Assembly (NCBI RefSeq): GCF_000746525.1
Contig: NZ_CP009048.1
Location: forward strand, 1,276,501-1,340,500
DNA length: 64,000 nucleotides
Reading direction: 5' to 3'
DNA from: Pseudomonas alkylphenolica
GTDB taxonomy: Bacteria; Pseudomonadota; Gammaproteobacteria; Pseudomonadales; Pseudomonadaceae
Shown here: positions 9,241 through 17,669 of the stretch, one piece after another
Layout: the number at the start of each line of letters is the position of its first letter
Position numbering within the stretch: the first letter of the stretch is position 1
Notes under the pieces: generated by a model
Database searches by the model: none
Seen by the model: only the letters and a program-made list of their open reading frames with translations
What the model was told of the DNA's origin: nothing
Made by a program: the position numbers and the translations under genes

Positions 9241-9346
9241 ATGCAACAAAACACTACTAGCATGCAGTTCCATTCTCGAACTCTCCTGTGCAGACACTGT
9301 TGAGGGTAGGGCGGTACAGCTAGAGGAGTCTAGTATCGGCTGAAAC

Positions 9347-9544
9347 TCAGCCGGCTGGCTGCCCGAAGTACTCCCTGATCTTCTCTAGCACAGATTCAGG
9401 AGCTACAAAGCTGATTTTCCCCTCCACAAGCTTGACCTCAGTCTGAGCAAGCTCTGTTTCGTCAAGGAAGCCTGCAAGCTTCTCTTGCGTGAGCCGCACG
9501 ACTCCAGCATTAAGGTCAAAATTTCCACTTCGACGGATAGGCAT
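9347..9544 (-). CDS. Small protein of unknown function
   Basis: The 65-residue product starts at the methionine of MPIRRSG, preceded by GGGGAG at suitable spacing; an upstream in-frame start adds 11 residues but has no visible ribosome binding site. The sequence is soluble and mildly acidic (LTQEKLAGFLDETELAQTEV). No family was recognised. It is the last gene at the distal end of element A. Confidence 0.5.
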   Translation of the reverse strand: MPIRRSGNFDLNAGVVRLTQEKLAGFLDETELAQTEVKLVEGKISFVAPESVLEKIREYFGQPAG

Positions 9545-9680
9545 TGTCGCTGTACTCCCCGATGGATGAGCCTTCAATGTAACAGTATTTGCTATGCCAT
9601 TCTGGCACTGATGGCGGTTTGCAATGCTTGCGGATAACCTCGGTGAACTACAGATGGACGATAGCCGTTAAGGGGGCGTT

Positions 9681-10220
9681 ATGAGACAAAGCGAAGGGAA
9701 TTGGAACGAACAAGTTGCAGGTGCAGTGAACTCCTTGGCGGAAGAAATCAACGAGATCAAGAAGTTTCAGCAGGACTGTGAGCGGGACAAAGACATCGCC
9801 ATGATGATGCAGATGGCTGAAAAGCAGATGACGCAGGCCACCAGCTACACGAACCTGGTCTTAGTGGCTGGGTACGCCGGATACTTCGCGTTCTGGTCAA
9901 CACTGGTGACCAAGCTTCCAAGTTGGCTGTACGCTCTCAGCGGCCTGCTTGCTCTTCTATCCCTACTGCTTTTCATCTCATGGGAAGTGATCAAAATGAC
10001 GTGGGGCACAGTGCACCTTAACCGCATCAACAAAATGATTCTCAAGACAGTGCGTGGGCCGAATGTTCTGAAGATCATCGATGCTGCTTCATCCTCGCAC
10101 AATGTCAGGATCAACAGGCTGTGGCTGTGGTTCTTAGTGCCGACTCTCACATTTGGGATAGGTGCCGGATTGCTGTTGTTGGGGTACTTCGCTGTCGAGG
10201 TTTGGAAAACCGTTTTCTGA
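9681..10220 (+). CDS. Membrane protein of unknown function with N-terminal coiled coil
   Basis: The 179-residue product has a charged, probably coiled-coil N-terminus (about residues 1-50) and three strongly hydrophobic segments near 55-75, 80-105 and 150-175, with a basic loop between the second and third. No family was recognised. It is preceded by a GGGGG-type ribosome binding site. The gene after it starts 87 bp downstream on the same strand. Its position at the distal end of element A is typical for cargo, but no function can be given. Confidence 0.65.
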   Translation: MRQSEGNWNEQVAGAVNSLAEEINEIKKFQQDCERDKDIAMMMQMAEKQMTQATSYTNLVLVAGYAGYFAFWSTLVTKLPSWLYALSGLLALLSLLLFISWEVIKMTWGTVHLNRINKMILKTVRGPNVLKIIDAASSSHNVRINRLWLWFLVPTLTFGIGAGLLLLGYFAVEVWKTVF

Positions 10221-10307
10221 CTCGAACCCCAGACCCCGCGCCGCGAAAGGTGGGCACATTAAGCTCGTTTTGCATTTCAGGCTGGCAAAAATACAAGGGA
10301 GCAGACT

Positions 10308-10724
10308 ATGCCGACTATCTTCAATGAAATCATTCGCAATCGAGCCCAGAAGCTGGCTAAGGCTCACATTAAGCGGGCTTTGGACGACTTGAAGGGCGGC
10401 GGCCAGTTCAATTTCGAGGAGTGCCAACGAGAAATCCGTAACAGCTACTGGCAGCGGAAAAGCGTTAATTTCACATTCGATAACGCGTATGACGGCCCTT
10501 GGTCAGTGCTTGGAAGTGAGGATGCCATCAAGGGGTGGAGGAGGTTTGACATTCCGGCTTACCTGCAAGGCTGGCGAAACCAGATTGTGGCTCTGGCTTT
10601 CAATGGGTGGGTGAACCCGCGAGTGATTCAGCAGTACGGCTGGATTGATGAAGTGATGGGCCAGCAGTACATAAATGCCAAACACCAGCTTGACCAGTTG
10701 GATTGGGGGGGGCGCCCCCTATGA
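10308..10724 (+). CDS. Protein of unknown function
   Basis: The 138-residue soluble product (MPTIFNEIIRNRAQKLAK...) is rich in tryptophan and aromatic residues in its second half, for example GWRNQIVALAFNGWVNP. No family was recognised. It is preceded by an AAGGGAGCAG ribosome binding site and follows the membrane protein gene on the same strand, so the two may form a small operon. It ends in a run of eight G residues followed by GCGCCCCC. Confidence 0.6.
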   Translation: MPTIFNEIIRNRAQKLAKAHIKRALDDLKGGGQFNFEECQREIRNSYWQRKSVNFTFDNAYDGPWSVLGSEDAIKGWRRFDIPAYLQGWRNQIVALAFNGWVNPRVIQQYGWIDEVMGQQYINAKHQLDQLDWGGRPL

Positions 10725-11099
10725 CAAGAAAAGCCGGGTTGGATAACCGTGCCTCTTGCTTGGCAGGGGTAGGAAAACGGCAGCTTGTGGGCGTGACTCG
10801 GGCAAGCCTTTTTCTGGACAGACTCCAAATTCCCGCCGTGCAAAACGTCCTCATCCCTATGAAGCTTGATTTCTCTGGCCGAAATATAAGCTGGGGCGAT
10901 TGGCGTTTGAAAAGTGGGTTTTGTGCGAGAGGTGTTCAACGCTTTACGACTGGCCTAAGTAGATGCTGCCGAAATCTGAAAGTAATCTGGTGCCCGTCTG
11001 TAGTATGTGCTTGCTCCGTCAGCCTATAACGGCTGGAGGCCACGGAGTAAAAGGGCTAGAGGCGAATCCATTCCGGTAGAATGTCTACTTCTGGCCGTA
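10725..11099. other. 375 bp without a convincing gene
   Basis: An open frame on the plus strand crosses this stretch, but it has no plausible ribosome binding site and low-complexity composition. The only structure seen is a small hairpin (agcc/ggct with a 6-nt loop) at 11021-11034, which has a close relative on the other side of the recombinase gene at 12125. Confidence 0.5.
11020..11043. repeat. Hairpin repeat flanking the small recombinase, copy 1
   Basis: The sequence cagcctataacggctggagg followed by cca resembles cagcctaataggctggaggc at 12124. The two copies have the same orientation, about 1.1 kb apart, and bracket the recombinase gene. Confidence 0.45.
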
Positions 11100-11810
11100 T
11101 TAGAACGATACGCTGAGAGCCAGCATCAGGCGACGTACAGCAGTGGCGTTGAACTCGCTTCCCCTTGGGGTACGCAAGCCCTTCCTGTTCAGGCATTCAG
11201 CTACAGATTGAAGCGTGTTCACCTTGTCGTGCAGGCAGGATTTCAAGTGCGGCTCAATGTTCATTTGGTAGGTGTTGATCTTGCTCATGCGAATGTTGTT
11301 GGCTGCTGTAATGTCAGCCACTGCACGGCCTTTGGCTTGGGCTTCTGCACGATTAGCAACCTTTTGTTGTGCCACAACATCACCGGCATCTGCACGCCTC
11401 TGAAGTGATGCCAGAGCTTCCTTGGTACGGGTGGCAATGAACTCTCGTTCCTGCTGGGCGAGAGCAGCGAACAGGTGGAGTTGGAACTTATCTGCCTGTG
11501 GCATCGTGGCCACTTTGAAATCTACCTGTTCCATCAGTTGGGCAATGTGCAGCACGGAGCGGGAAAGACGATCCAGCTTGGCTACCAGCAACTGGGCGTT
11601 GTGCTGTTTACACATTGCCAGAGCTTTTGCACCTTCTGGACGATCTTCAGGGGCGAGCTTGCCCGATACCACGTCCACGAATTCACCAATGACATTCCAG
11701 TCGTTCGCTTGGGCTGCACGTAGGATGTAGTCACGCTGTGCTTCCAGACCCAGACCAGAGTCACCTTGGCTCTTGGTAGATACCCGAATGTAAGCAACAA
11801 CGTTTGTCAT
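11100..11810 (-). CDS. Small serine recombinase (resolvase/invertase family)
   Basis: The 236-residue product has the catalytic resolvase domain: the nucleophile serine S11 in YIRVSTKSQ, the arginine-containing KLDRLSRS motif and QQEREFIATRTKEAL. A C-terminal helix-turn-helix-like region of the Recombinase type follows (SVAECLNRKGLRTPRGSEFNATAVRRLM). It is far shorter than the element's integrase and may be a resolvase, an invertase or the remains of another mobile unit. Similar hairpin sequences lie on both sides of the gene, at 11020 and 12124. Confidence 0.85.
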   Translation of the reverse strand: MTNVVAYIRVSTKSQGDSGLGLEAQRDYILRAAQANDWNVIGEFVDVVSGKLAPEDRPEGAKALAMCKQHNAQLLVAKLDRLSRSVLHIAQLMEQVDFKVATMPQADKFQLHLFAALAQQEREFIATRTKEALASLQRRADAGDVVAQQKVANRAEAQAKGRAVADITAANNIRMSKINTYQMNIEPHLKSCLHDKVNTLQSVAECLNRKGLRTPRGSEFNATAVRRLMLALSVSF

Positions 11811-12325
11811 GATGATGGCCCGTCTGTGTGTGAGGGCACTTTATCAACTGTCATCAAGAATTGTCAATTGGGAAGACGTTCGTCAGTGCAAATGATATTT
11901 TCAAGTTATCCCAAATGACAAATGGACTACTGGGGATTTGCACCAAGGAGTATTCATTCGTTTGAAATCATCGTGCAGAAATAGCTGACAGAATGTCTAG
12001 CATCTGGTGGGCGAGCAATCTGGCACGCCTGTTTGAAAGCTTTCGCTCAATTTTCAAATTCCGCGACGGAGCGAGAGAAAGCGTCTCGCTAAGCAATAAC
12101 GGGTTTTCCCGGCTTGGCGTACTCAGCCTAATAGGCTGGAGGCTAATGAAATCAAGGGTTGGAGGATTTTTGGATGGAGTTGGCTGGTGACACACCTACA
12201 CTAATAACCTATGTTTAGTATGGGTATATTGATGGTTTTAGAGTGGTTAATCTAGGTCTGCTCGGTGGCGTAATCCCGGTATGTTCCGGTAGCTGTATCC
12301 GGTGCTTTGCATTTCCGTCGCATTT
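11811..12325. other. 515 bp without a convincing gene
   Basis: The stretch between the recombinase start and the 69-residue gene has short open frames only, none with a ribosome binding site. It is AT-rich next to the recombinase start, where its promoter must lie, and holds the second hairpin repeat. Confidence 0.5.
12124..12146. repeat. Hairpin repeat flanking the small recombinase, copy 2
   Basis: This is the partner of the repeat at 11020. Both contain an agcc/ggct stem followed by ggaggcya. Confidence 0.45.
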
Positions 12326-12535
12326 TTATAGAGAGCGTAGAGATTCGATCCCAGACGAGATTGCTTCGGCATTGGTGTCGAGAGTCGTGAGGGTGGCCAG
12401 CACGTTGTCATGTACGGTGGTTGACCCTCGCTGACTGATCCAAAGGGAGAGTTCTTCAAGTCCTGCCCTTAGGGCGTGTTGGTTGAGTAGCAGCAGTTCC
12501 AGCGTATCGGCTGTGACCAAGCGCTTATCTTCCAT
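12326..12535 (-). CDS. Small protein of unknown function
   Basis: The 69-residue product (MEDKRLVTADTLELLLLNQH...) is predicted to be mostly helical, with a Leu-rich N-terminal half. It follows the XRE regulator gene on the same strand after a 53-bp gap and is probably co-transcribed with it. Similar short proteins occur next to XRE-type genes in other pseudomonad accessory regions as far as I recall, but no function is known to me. Confidence 0.55.
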   Translation of the reverse strand: MEDKRLVTADTLELLLLNQHALRAGLEELSLWISQRGSTTVHDNVLATLTTLDTNAEAISSGIESLRSL

Positions 12536-12588
12536 GTGGGCTTCCTGATCGGTTGAGATTACGGCATCTGCATGGGCGTCAGAGCAGG

Positions 12589-12837
12589 TTAGAGCTCCAG
12601 TATGCCTTTCTCAAGTTCTTGCACTAGTTCGATAAGGCTGATTCCCAGAACCTTACATAGGTCGCGGAGCTGCACAATATCCAATCGACGTGTCCCGTTC
12701 TCAACGTCACTCATGAATGACTGGGGTCGACTCAGTGCCTTGGAGCAATCGACTTGGGTCAAGCCCGCCGCCTTTCTGTGCTTTCGTAGCAGATTCAGTA
12801 GGACTGTGTGTTCAGATCGATAGATCGTCTTCGGCAT
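12589..12837 (-). CDS. XRE-family helix-turn-helix regulator
   Basis: The 82-residue product is a single Cro/C1-type DNA-binding domain (about residues 10-70: LLRKHRKAAGLTQVDCSKALSR ... SFMSDVENGTRRLD). It has no partner domain. The divergent gene at 12950 is separated from it by a 112-bp region with a symmetrical operator-like sequence, so this protein probably represses itself and perhaps the divergent gene. Confidence 0.85.
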   Translation of the reverse strand: MPKTIYRSEHTVLLNLLRKHRKAAGLTQVDCSKALSRPQSFMSDVENGTRRLDIVQLRDLCKVLGISLIELVQELEKGILEL

Positions 12838-12872
12838 GGCTGGCTGGCTACAGATGGGTAGCCTCTCAACCT

Positions 12873-12906
12873 ATATCCGGTTTTCAGATATCTGAATTTC
12901 GGATAT
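12873..12906. promoter_or_regulatory. Nested palindromic operator of the XRE regulator
   Basis: A perfect 14-bp palindrome (ttcagatatctgaa, 12883-12896) is flanked symmetrically by atatccg (12873-12879) and its inverse cggatat (12900-12906). It lies between two divergent genes, 36 bp from the regulator's start codon. The layout fits a pair of dimer binding sites. Confidence 0.65.
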
Positions 12907-12949
12907 TCTGATTTACCTAGGTATGCCATCCACGAACCACGGATAGACC

Positions 12950-13135
12950 ATGAACGATCAGCTCTACTACCTGACCAGCCAGAAGAAGACAACGAACCAC
13001 ATCTTGCACCTGCTGATGTGCATCCCTACCTGTGGGTTATGGCTGTTCGTCTGGGGCATGAATATGCGTGCGAATGACTGGCACAATCGTAAGATCGACA
13101 AACAGATCAAGCAGATTCTGCAACGCAAGGCGTAG
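12950..13135 (+). CDS. Small membrane protein of unknown function
   Basis: The 61-residue product has one hydrophobic segment (about residues 18-36, HLLMCIPTCGLWLFVWGM) followed by a basic tail. It is transcribed divergently from the XRE regulator across the operator. The layout of regulator plus short hydrophobic protein recalls some toxin-antitoxin or superinfection loci, but this is inference only. Confidence 0.55.
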   Translation: MNDQLYYLTSQKKTTNHILHLLMCIPTCGLWLFVWGMNMRANDWHNRKIDKQIKQILQRKA

Positions 13136-13186
13136 ATTGATAGCCTATTAGGGAGGAAGGTCCAATCTTGCTACCCTTGCTTTCTA

Positions 13187-13199
13187 TAGTCCCGGACTA
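13187..13199. repeat. Intact copy of the IS21 target palindrome
   Basis: The sequence tagtcccggacta is a palindrome around a central C. An identical sequence 44 bp downstream was the target of the IS21-family element and is now split between its two ends (13231-13241 and 15862-15872). Confidence 0.7.
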
Positions 13200-13243
13200 T
13201 CTCGATCACCCGTGTAAGGTCTCGTCTATTTAGTCCCGGACTG

Positions 13244-13362
13244 CGGATTCCACGGTCATCTGGCCACCCATTCCATGAGCATCTGACCACCGATTCCACG
13301 CTGATCCGGCCACCCATTCCACGCGCATCCGGCCACTGATTCCACGGCCATCCGGCCACTCA
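13244..13362. repeat. Five tandem transposase-binding repeats at the left IS21 end
   Basis: About five degenerate 23-bp units of the form gattccacgnncatccggcc follow one another. Related units in the opposite orientation lie at the right end (15777-15860). Multiple terminal repeats of this type bind the transposase in IS21-family elements. Confidence 0.8.
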
Positions 13363-13430
13363 ACCGGGCAGGCAGCTACGCAGGATTTCTTCACTACCAT
13401 CGACCTCTTTTTCGAAGCAGAGAGGTCGTC

Positions 13431-14960
13431 GTGGAGCGTTTATCCATGCGTAAGATTCGCGAAGTACTACGTCTCAAGTTCGAGGTCGGACTATCAGCTC
13501 GCCAGATTGCGGTCAGCGTGCAGGTCGGTCGTGTCACCGTCGGCGACTACCTCAATCGTTTTGCCGCCAGTGGTCTCAGTTGGCCCTGTTCGTTGTCCGA
13601 TGCCGAGTTGGAGCAGCAACTGTTCCCGCCGGCCCCGGCGGTTGCCAGCGAGAAGCGGCCTTTACCCGATTGGGCATGGGTGCATGCCGAACTGCGCCGC
13701 CCCGGGGTGACCCTGGCGCTGCTCTGGCAGGAGTACCGCCTGAGCCAGCCGCAGGGCTTTCAGTACAGCTGGTTCTGTGAGCACTACCGGGCCTGGCAGG
13801 GCAAGCTGGACGTGGTGATGCGTCAGGAGCACCGCGTCGGCGAGAAGCTGTTCGTCGACTATGCCGGCCAGACGGTGCCGGTTATCGACCGCCACAGCGG
13901 CGAGATCCGCCAGGCGCAGGTGTTCGTCGCGGTGCTCGGCGCGTCCAGCTACACCTTCGCCGAAGCCACCTGGTCGCAGCAGCTGCCGGACTGGCTAGGC
14001 TCGCATACCCGTTGCTTCGCCTTCCTCGGCGGCGTGCCGGAGATCGTGGTGCCGGACAACCTGCGCAGCGCGGTGAGCAAGGCCCATCGTTACGAGCCGG
14101 ACATCAACCCCAGCTACCGCGACCTTGCCGAGCACTACGGAGTGGCGGTGGTGCCGGCGCGGGCACGCAAACCGCGCGACAAGGCCAAGGCCGAAGTCGG
14201 CGTGCAGGTGGTCGAGCGTTGGATCCTCGCGGCCCTGCGCAACCGTCAGTTCTTCTCCTTGGACGAACTCAACAGCGCCATCTCCGTGTTGCTGGAGCGG
14301 CTCAACCAACGCCCGTTCAAGAAGCTGCCGGGCTCGCGCCAGACGGCCTTCGACAGCCTGGATCGTCCGGCGCTGCGCCCCCTGCCGGAGCAACCCTACG
14401 TCTACGCCGAGTGGAAGAAAGCGCGGGTGCACATCGACTACCACGTCGAGGTCGATGGGCATTACTACTCGGTGCCGTATCAACTGGTGAAGAAGCAGCT
14501 GGAGGTGCGCCTGACGGCGCGCACCGTCGAGTGTTTCCACGCCAACCAGCGAGTGGCCAGCCACCTGCGCTCAATGCACAAGGGCCGGCACAGCACGCAG
14601 GCCGAGCACATGCCCAAGAGCCATCGCGAGCATGCCGAGTGGACGCCACAACGGCTGATCCGCTGGGCCGAGCAGACCGGGCCGAACACCGCCGGCGTGA
14701 TCCGGCACATCCTCGAACGGCGCATCCATCCGCAGCAGGGCTACCGGGCCTGCCTGGGCATCCTGCGCCTGGGCAAAACCCACGGCGAAGTGCGCCTGGA
14801 GTTGGCCTGCCGTCGCGCCATCAGCCTCGGCACGTGCAGCTACAAGAGCCTCGAATCGATCCTGCGCCAGGGGCTGGAGAACCTGCCGCTGGCCCAGCAG
14901 CACCTGCCCCTGCTGCCGGACGACCACGCCAACCTGCGCGGCCCCGGCTACTACCACTGA
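13431..14960 (+). CDS. istA: IS21-family transposase IstA
   Basis: The 509-residue DDE transposase has an N-terminal helix-turn-helix (about residues 8-45) and an integrase catalytic core with D143 (FVDYAG), D209 (VVPDNLRSAV) and E255 (KAKAEVGVQ). The GTG at 13431 has AGAGG upstream; an ATG at 13446 is an alternative start that gives MRKIREVLRLK, common in relatives. The stop is 17 bp before istB, and the two proteins work together in transposition. The frame is intact. Confidence 0.95.
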   Translation: MERLSMRKIREVLRLKFEVGLSARQIAVSVQVGRVTVGDYLNRFAASGLSWPCSLSDAELEQQLFPPAPAVASEKRPLPDWAWVHAELRRPGVTLALLWQEYRLSQPQGFQYSWFCEHYRAWQGKLDVVMRQEHRVGEKLFVDYAGQTVPVIDRHSGEIRQAQVFVAVLGASSYTFAEATWSQQLPDWLGSHTRCFAFLGGVPEIVVPDNLRSAVSKAHRYEPDINPSYRDLAEHYGVAVVPARARKPRDKAKAEVGVQVVERWILAALRNRQFFSLDELNSAISVLLERLNQRPFKKLPGSRQTAFDSLDRPALRPLPEQPYVYAEWKKARVHIDYHVEVDGHYYSVPYQLVKKQLEVRLTARTVECFHANQRVASHLRSMHKGRHSTQAEHMPKSHREHAEWTPQRLIRWAEQTGPNTAGVIRHILERRIHPQQGYRACLGILRLGKTHGEVRLELACRRAISLGTCSYKSLESILRQGLENLPLAQQHLPLLPDDHANLRGPGYYH

Positions 14961-14977
14961 ACACAAGGAATCCCACC

Positions 14978-15733
14978 ATGCTGCCCCATCCGACCCTGGA
15001 CAAGCTGCAAACCCTGCGCCTGCACGGCATGCTCAAGGCGCTGAACGAACAACTGAAAACCCCGGACATCGACAGCCTGAGCTTCGAGGAACGCCTCGGC
15101 CTGCTGGTCGACCGCGAGCTGACTGAACGCGACGACAAGCGCCTGAGCAGCCGCCTGCGCCAGGCCCGGCTCAAGCACAACGCCTGCCTCGAAGACATCG
15201 ACTACCGCAGCCCGCGCGGGCTGGATAAGGCGCTGATCCTGCAACTGAGCGGCGGCCAGTGGCTACGCGACGGCCTCAACCTGATCATCGGCGGCCCCAC
15301 CGGTGTCGGTAAAACCTGGCTGGCCTGCGCCCTGGCCCACCAGGCCTGCCGAGAAGGCTACAGCGTGCGTTACCTGCGCTTGCCGCGTTTGCTGGAAGAA
15401 CTGGGTCTGGCCCATGGCGACGGGCGCTTCGCCAAGCTGATGAGCAGCTACGCCAAGACCGACCTGCTGATCCTCGATGACTGGGGCTTGGCCCCGTTCA
15501 CCGCCGAACAGCGGCGCGACATGCTGGAGCTACTGGACGACCGCTACGGCCAGCGCTCGACCATCGTTACCAGCCAGATGCCGGTGGACAACTGGCACGA
15601 ACTGATCGGCGATCCGACCCTGGCCGACGCTATCCTCGACCGCCTGGTGCACAACGCTTACCGGATCAATCTGAAGGGTGAATCAATGCGCAAACGGACG
15701 CAGAAATTGACGACGCCAGCCAACCCGGACTAA
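14978..15733 (+). CDS. istB: IS21-family helper ATPase IstB
   Basis: The 251-residue AAA+ ATPase of the DnaC/IstB family has a Walker A motif at residues 106-113 (GPTGVGKT) and a Walker B around LLILDDWG near residue 165. The start was set at the ATG preceded by AAGGAA after the istA stop; a much longer open frame extends upstream but only overlaps istA. IstB selects the target and activates IstA in characterised IS21 elements. Confidence 0.95.
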   Translation: MLPHPTLDKLQTLRLHGMLKALNEQLKTPDIDSLSFEERLGLLVDRELTERDDKRLSSRLRQARLKHNACLEDIDYRSPRGLDKALILQLSGGQWLRDGLNLIIGGPTGVGKTWLACALAHQACREGYSVRYLRLPRLLEELGLAHGDGRFAKLMSSYAKTDLLILDDWGLAPFTAEQRRDMLELLDDRYGQRSTIVTSQMPVDNWHELIGDPTLADAILDRLVHNAYRINLKGESMRKRTQKLTTPANPD

Positions 15734-15896
15734 CAATGCCACCCCTGCGTCGCTGCGCTCCGACTGCCCGGCCGGATGGCCGTGGAACAGGTGGCCAGAT
15801 GGCCCTGGAATGCCTGGCCAGATGAGAGCGGACTGGGTGGCCGGATGGCGTGGAATCCGCAGTCCCGGACTATTTCCCCTCGAATCCGTTAGGTGA

Positions 15897-16595
15897 TCAA
15901 GCAGCGTTAGCCTGTCGGAGCAATGTGTAAGCACTGGTGCAATCATCGATGCAATCGAGCTCGGCTTGCAGTACGTCCCGAACCTGTGGGTTGTGCTCCA
16001 GGTACATCATCATTCCGTCCAGAGCATGTCGAGCACACTGGGCGATCAGTGAACCTTGAGACTTTCCAAGTCCTGTGGCGTTTCTTACAGCTGCGGTGCT
16101 GATATCTGGCATCTTCACAGCCGCGTACACGTGCTGAGGGCTAACGTTCAGCTTCCCTTTGCTCGCTTTGGCTACGGTGTAGCAGGCGGCCATCACGTAA
16201 TCCTCAACCCAATTTTGAGCGCGCAGATCATATAGATCGTGCTCAGGATGCACGTCAGCTAGTGCAATCAGGCGGTGGAGCGGGTTGTGCATGACAGTAA
16301 AAGGACGGGTCACGCTCTTCATCGTCGCAATTTTCTTCTGCGGCTCAGGTGGTGCATTCTGCGAATCGTTCGCTGCGGACAGCAATCGCAGTGCATCTTG
16401 GGATTGCTTAGAGCTCAAACAGGATTTTGAACCGCTGCTTACGGCCTCTGATTTGGGCTCTTGGATCGGGTCTGTAGGGGGCGTGAATGCATAGGAAACG
16501 TATTGCCCAATGATTTCTCCAGTATCTGTGCTGATGCAGTAATCATCGGTGCGGTGGGTGCTGATGTTGAAGTTCTGAGCGGGATTGAAAGCCAT
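15897..16595 (-). CDS. Protein of unknown function
   Basis: The 232-residue product has a low-complexity, probably disordered N-terminal half (about residues 1-100) and a helical C-terminal domain (NWVEDYVMAACYTVAKASKG ... ARHALDGMMMYLEHN). An excellent ribosome binding site (AAGGAGG) precedes the ATG. It is the third gene of a minus-strand series that starts with the large serine recombinase. No family was recognised. Confidence 0.65.
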   Translation of the reverse strand: MAFNPAQNFNISTHRTDDYCISTDTGEIIGQYVSYAFTPPTDPIQEPKSEAVSSGSKSCLSSKQSQDALRLLSAANDSQNAPPEPQKKIATMKSVTRPFTVMHNPLHRLIALADVHPEHDLYDLRAQNWVEDYVMAACYTVAKASKGKLNVSPQHVYAAVKMPDISTAAVRNATGLGKSQGSLIAQCARHALDGMMMYLEHNPQVRDVLQAELDCIDDCTSAYTLLRQANAA

Positions 16596-16691
16596 GGGAA
16601 TCCTCCTTGGGGTAAGTTCATTTCATGGGCGGTTGCCTCGGTATGTGGTTGGGCCGCAAGCGAGTACCAGCGGCCGTGTTCAGTGAAACTT

Positions 16692-17429
16692 TTAAGTTGA
16701 GAATCCAGTGGTTTCCCTACCTGCTGCTGCGTCAGCCCGAAGTCTGTCGGCGTAGTGGATCAGCGCTCGCACAACTTCTATGTGCACCACTCGTTCCTTC
16801 ATGTACCGCTGTAGGGCGTCATCGATCACATCTGCCTTCTTCTCCTGCCAAGCTTTGTGAGCTGATAAGGGGCAGGCAAAGCTGCCGAGGCGAATTTGCT
16901 TGCCATCAGCTCTGCAAAACGCCTGATACCCAACCCCTCGTACATGCTTAGTTACCCCTAGCGGCCACTTGCCACGGGTGGCTGCGGAGTCGGTTACGAT
17001 GAGGTTGAGATACGGGGGCACGTATCGACAGTGCTCCGGTCCATACACCTTGTTGCCGGGGCAAATCAGGTCTTTATCTAGGCACCAGCCTTCAACGTGG
17101 TTTTGATCGAACCACGCTTTAAACCCAGAGAAGCGGAGCCAATCAGGGTGTACTGAGCAACCGATATAAGTGGGGCAGCGAGCATGGGTTTTCTTGCCAT
17201 AGCCGCGATTTATCATAGCGTTCCACGCTGAATACTCTGGCTGTAGCCGTAGCTTACCGGTCTTGGGGTCACGGTAGGACGAGTGTCCGGGGAGGTCGTT
17301 AATCCCAACTCCACACACAAGCTTTCCGCTAACACTATCGTTGGCAGAGTCTGGGGTGGGGGTGGTGGGTTCAGACGGTTTGGCTTGGAAGGCCGGGGAA
17401 GTCAAATTCAAGTCGAGCGGGTATGGCAT
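16692..17429 (-). CDS. Phage-type DNA-binding protein, HNH/AP2-like region without a clear nuclease motif
   Basis: The 245-residue product contains a pattern seen in many phage proteins annotated as HNH- or AP2-associated: W-x2-M-x2-RGY, then CSVHPDWLRFSGFKAWFDQN, then LDKDLICPGNKVYGPEHCRY and VPPYLN. A typical HNH catalytic pair is not obvious, so it may bind DNA without cutting. The C-terminus (about 150-220) resembles an AP2-type DNA-binding fold (GYQAFCRADGKQIRLGSF ... AHKAWQEKKADV). A strong ribosome binding site (AGGAGA) precedes the start. The first 45 residues look disordered. Confidence 0.6.
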   Translation of the reverse strand: MPYPLDLNLTSPAFQAKPSEPTTPTPDSANDSVSGKLVCGVGINDLPGHSSYRDPKTGKLRLQPEYSAWNAMINRGYGKKTHARCPTYIGCSVHPDWLRFSGFKAWFDQNHVEGWCLDKDLICPGNKVYGPEHCRYVPPYLNLIVTDSAATRGKWPLGVTKHVRGVGYQAFCRADGKQIRLGSFACPLSAHKAWQEKKADVIDDALQRYMKERVVHIEVVRALIHYADRLRADAAAGRETTGFST

Positions 17430-17669
17430 GGATGTTCTCCTGTGTCAGTTCATTTCAATAGGCAATTCCTCTCGGTAGATGCCGGTGTAGTTTGGTGAAT
17501 CTCAGGCAGCACGATACCGACATCAATCGCTCAATAAGCGATGGGTGTTTTAGGCGTGTCTGGCTGAGTCGGAAATCTTACCTGAAGTTCAATTAGTTGT
17601 CAAGGCTTAATTGATGTGAAAGATTGAATTTGATCCATGTTAATAGTTGGCCGATTGCGAGCTTTCTGA

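Larger units (their letters stand above)
13242..15861. mobile_element. IS21-family insertion sequence, complete
   Basis: The 2,620-bp element begins TGCGGATTCCACG and ends CGTGGAATCCGCA, a 13-bp terminal inverted repeat with the TG...CA ends of the IS21 family. It is flanked by a direct repeat gtcccggac (13233-13241 and 15862-15870), the presumed target duplication. It contains istA and istB in the usual order. Its coding GC content is clearly higher than that of the surrounding island, so it arrived separately. Both genes look intact. Confidence 0.9.

Noticed and set aside
10703..11029. A 108-codon frame after the 138-residue gene
   Set aside because: No ribosome binding site, no family and implausible composition.
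13171..13359. A 62-codon frame with repeated PWNQWP-like segments
   Set aside because: It is only the translation of the IS21 terminal repeats.
13244..13362. CRISPR array
   Set aside because: The 23-bp units are contiguous without unique spacers and belong to the IS21 end.
14012..14977. Upstream extension of istB over istA
   Set aside because: The extension has Arg/Pro/Gly shadow composition; IstB similarity begins at the ATG at 14978 with a ribosome binding site.
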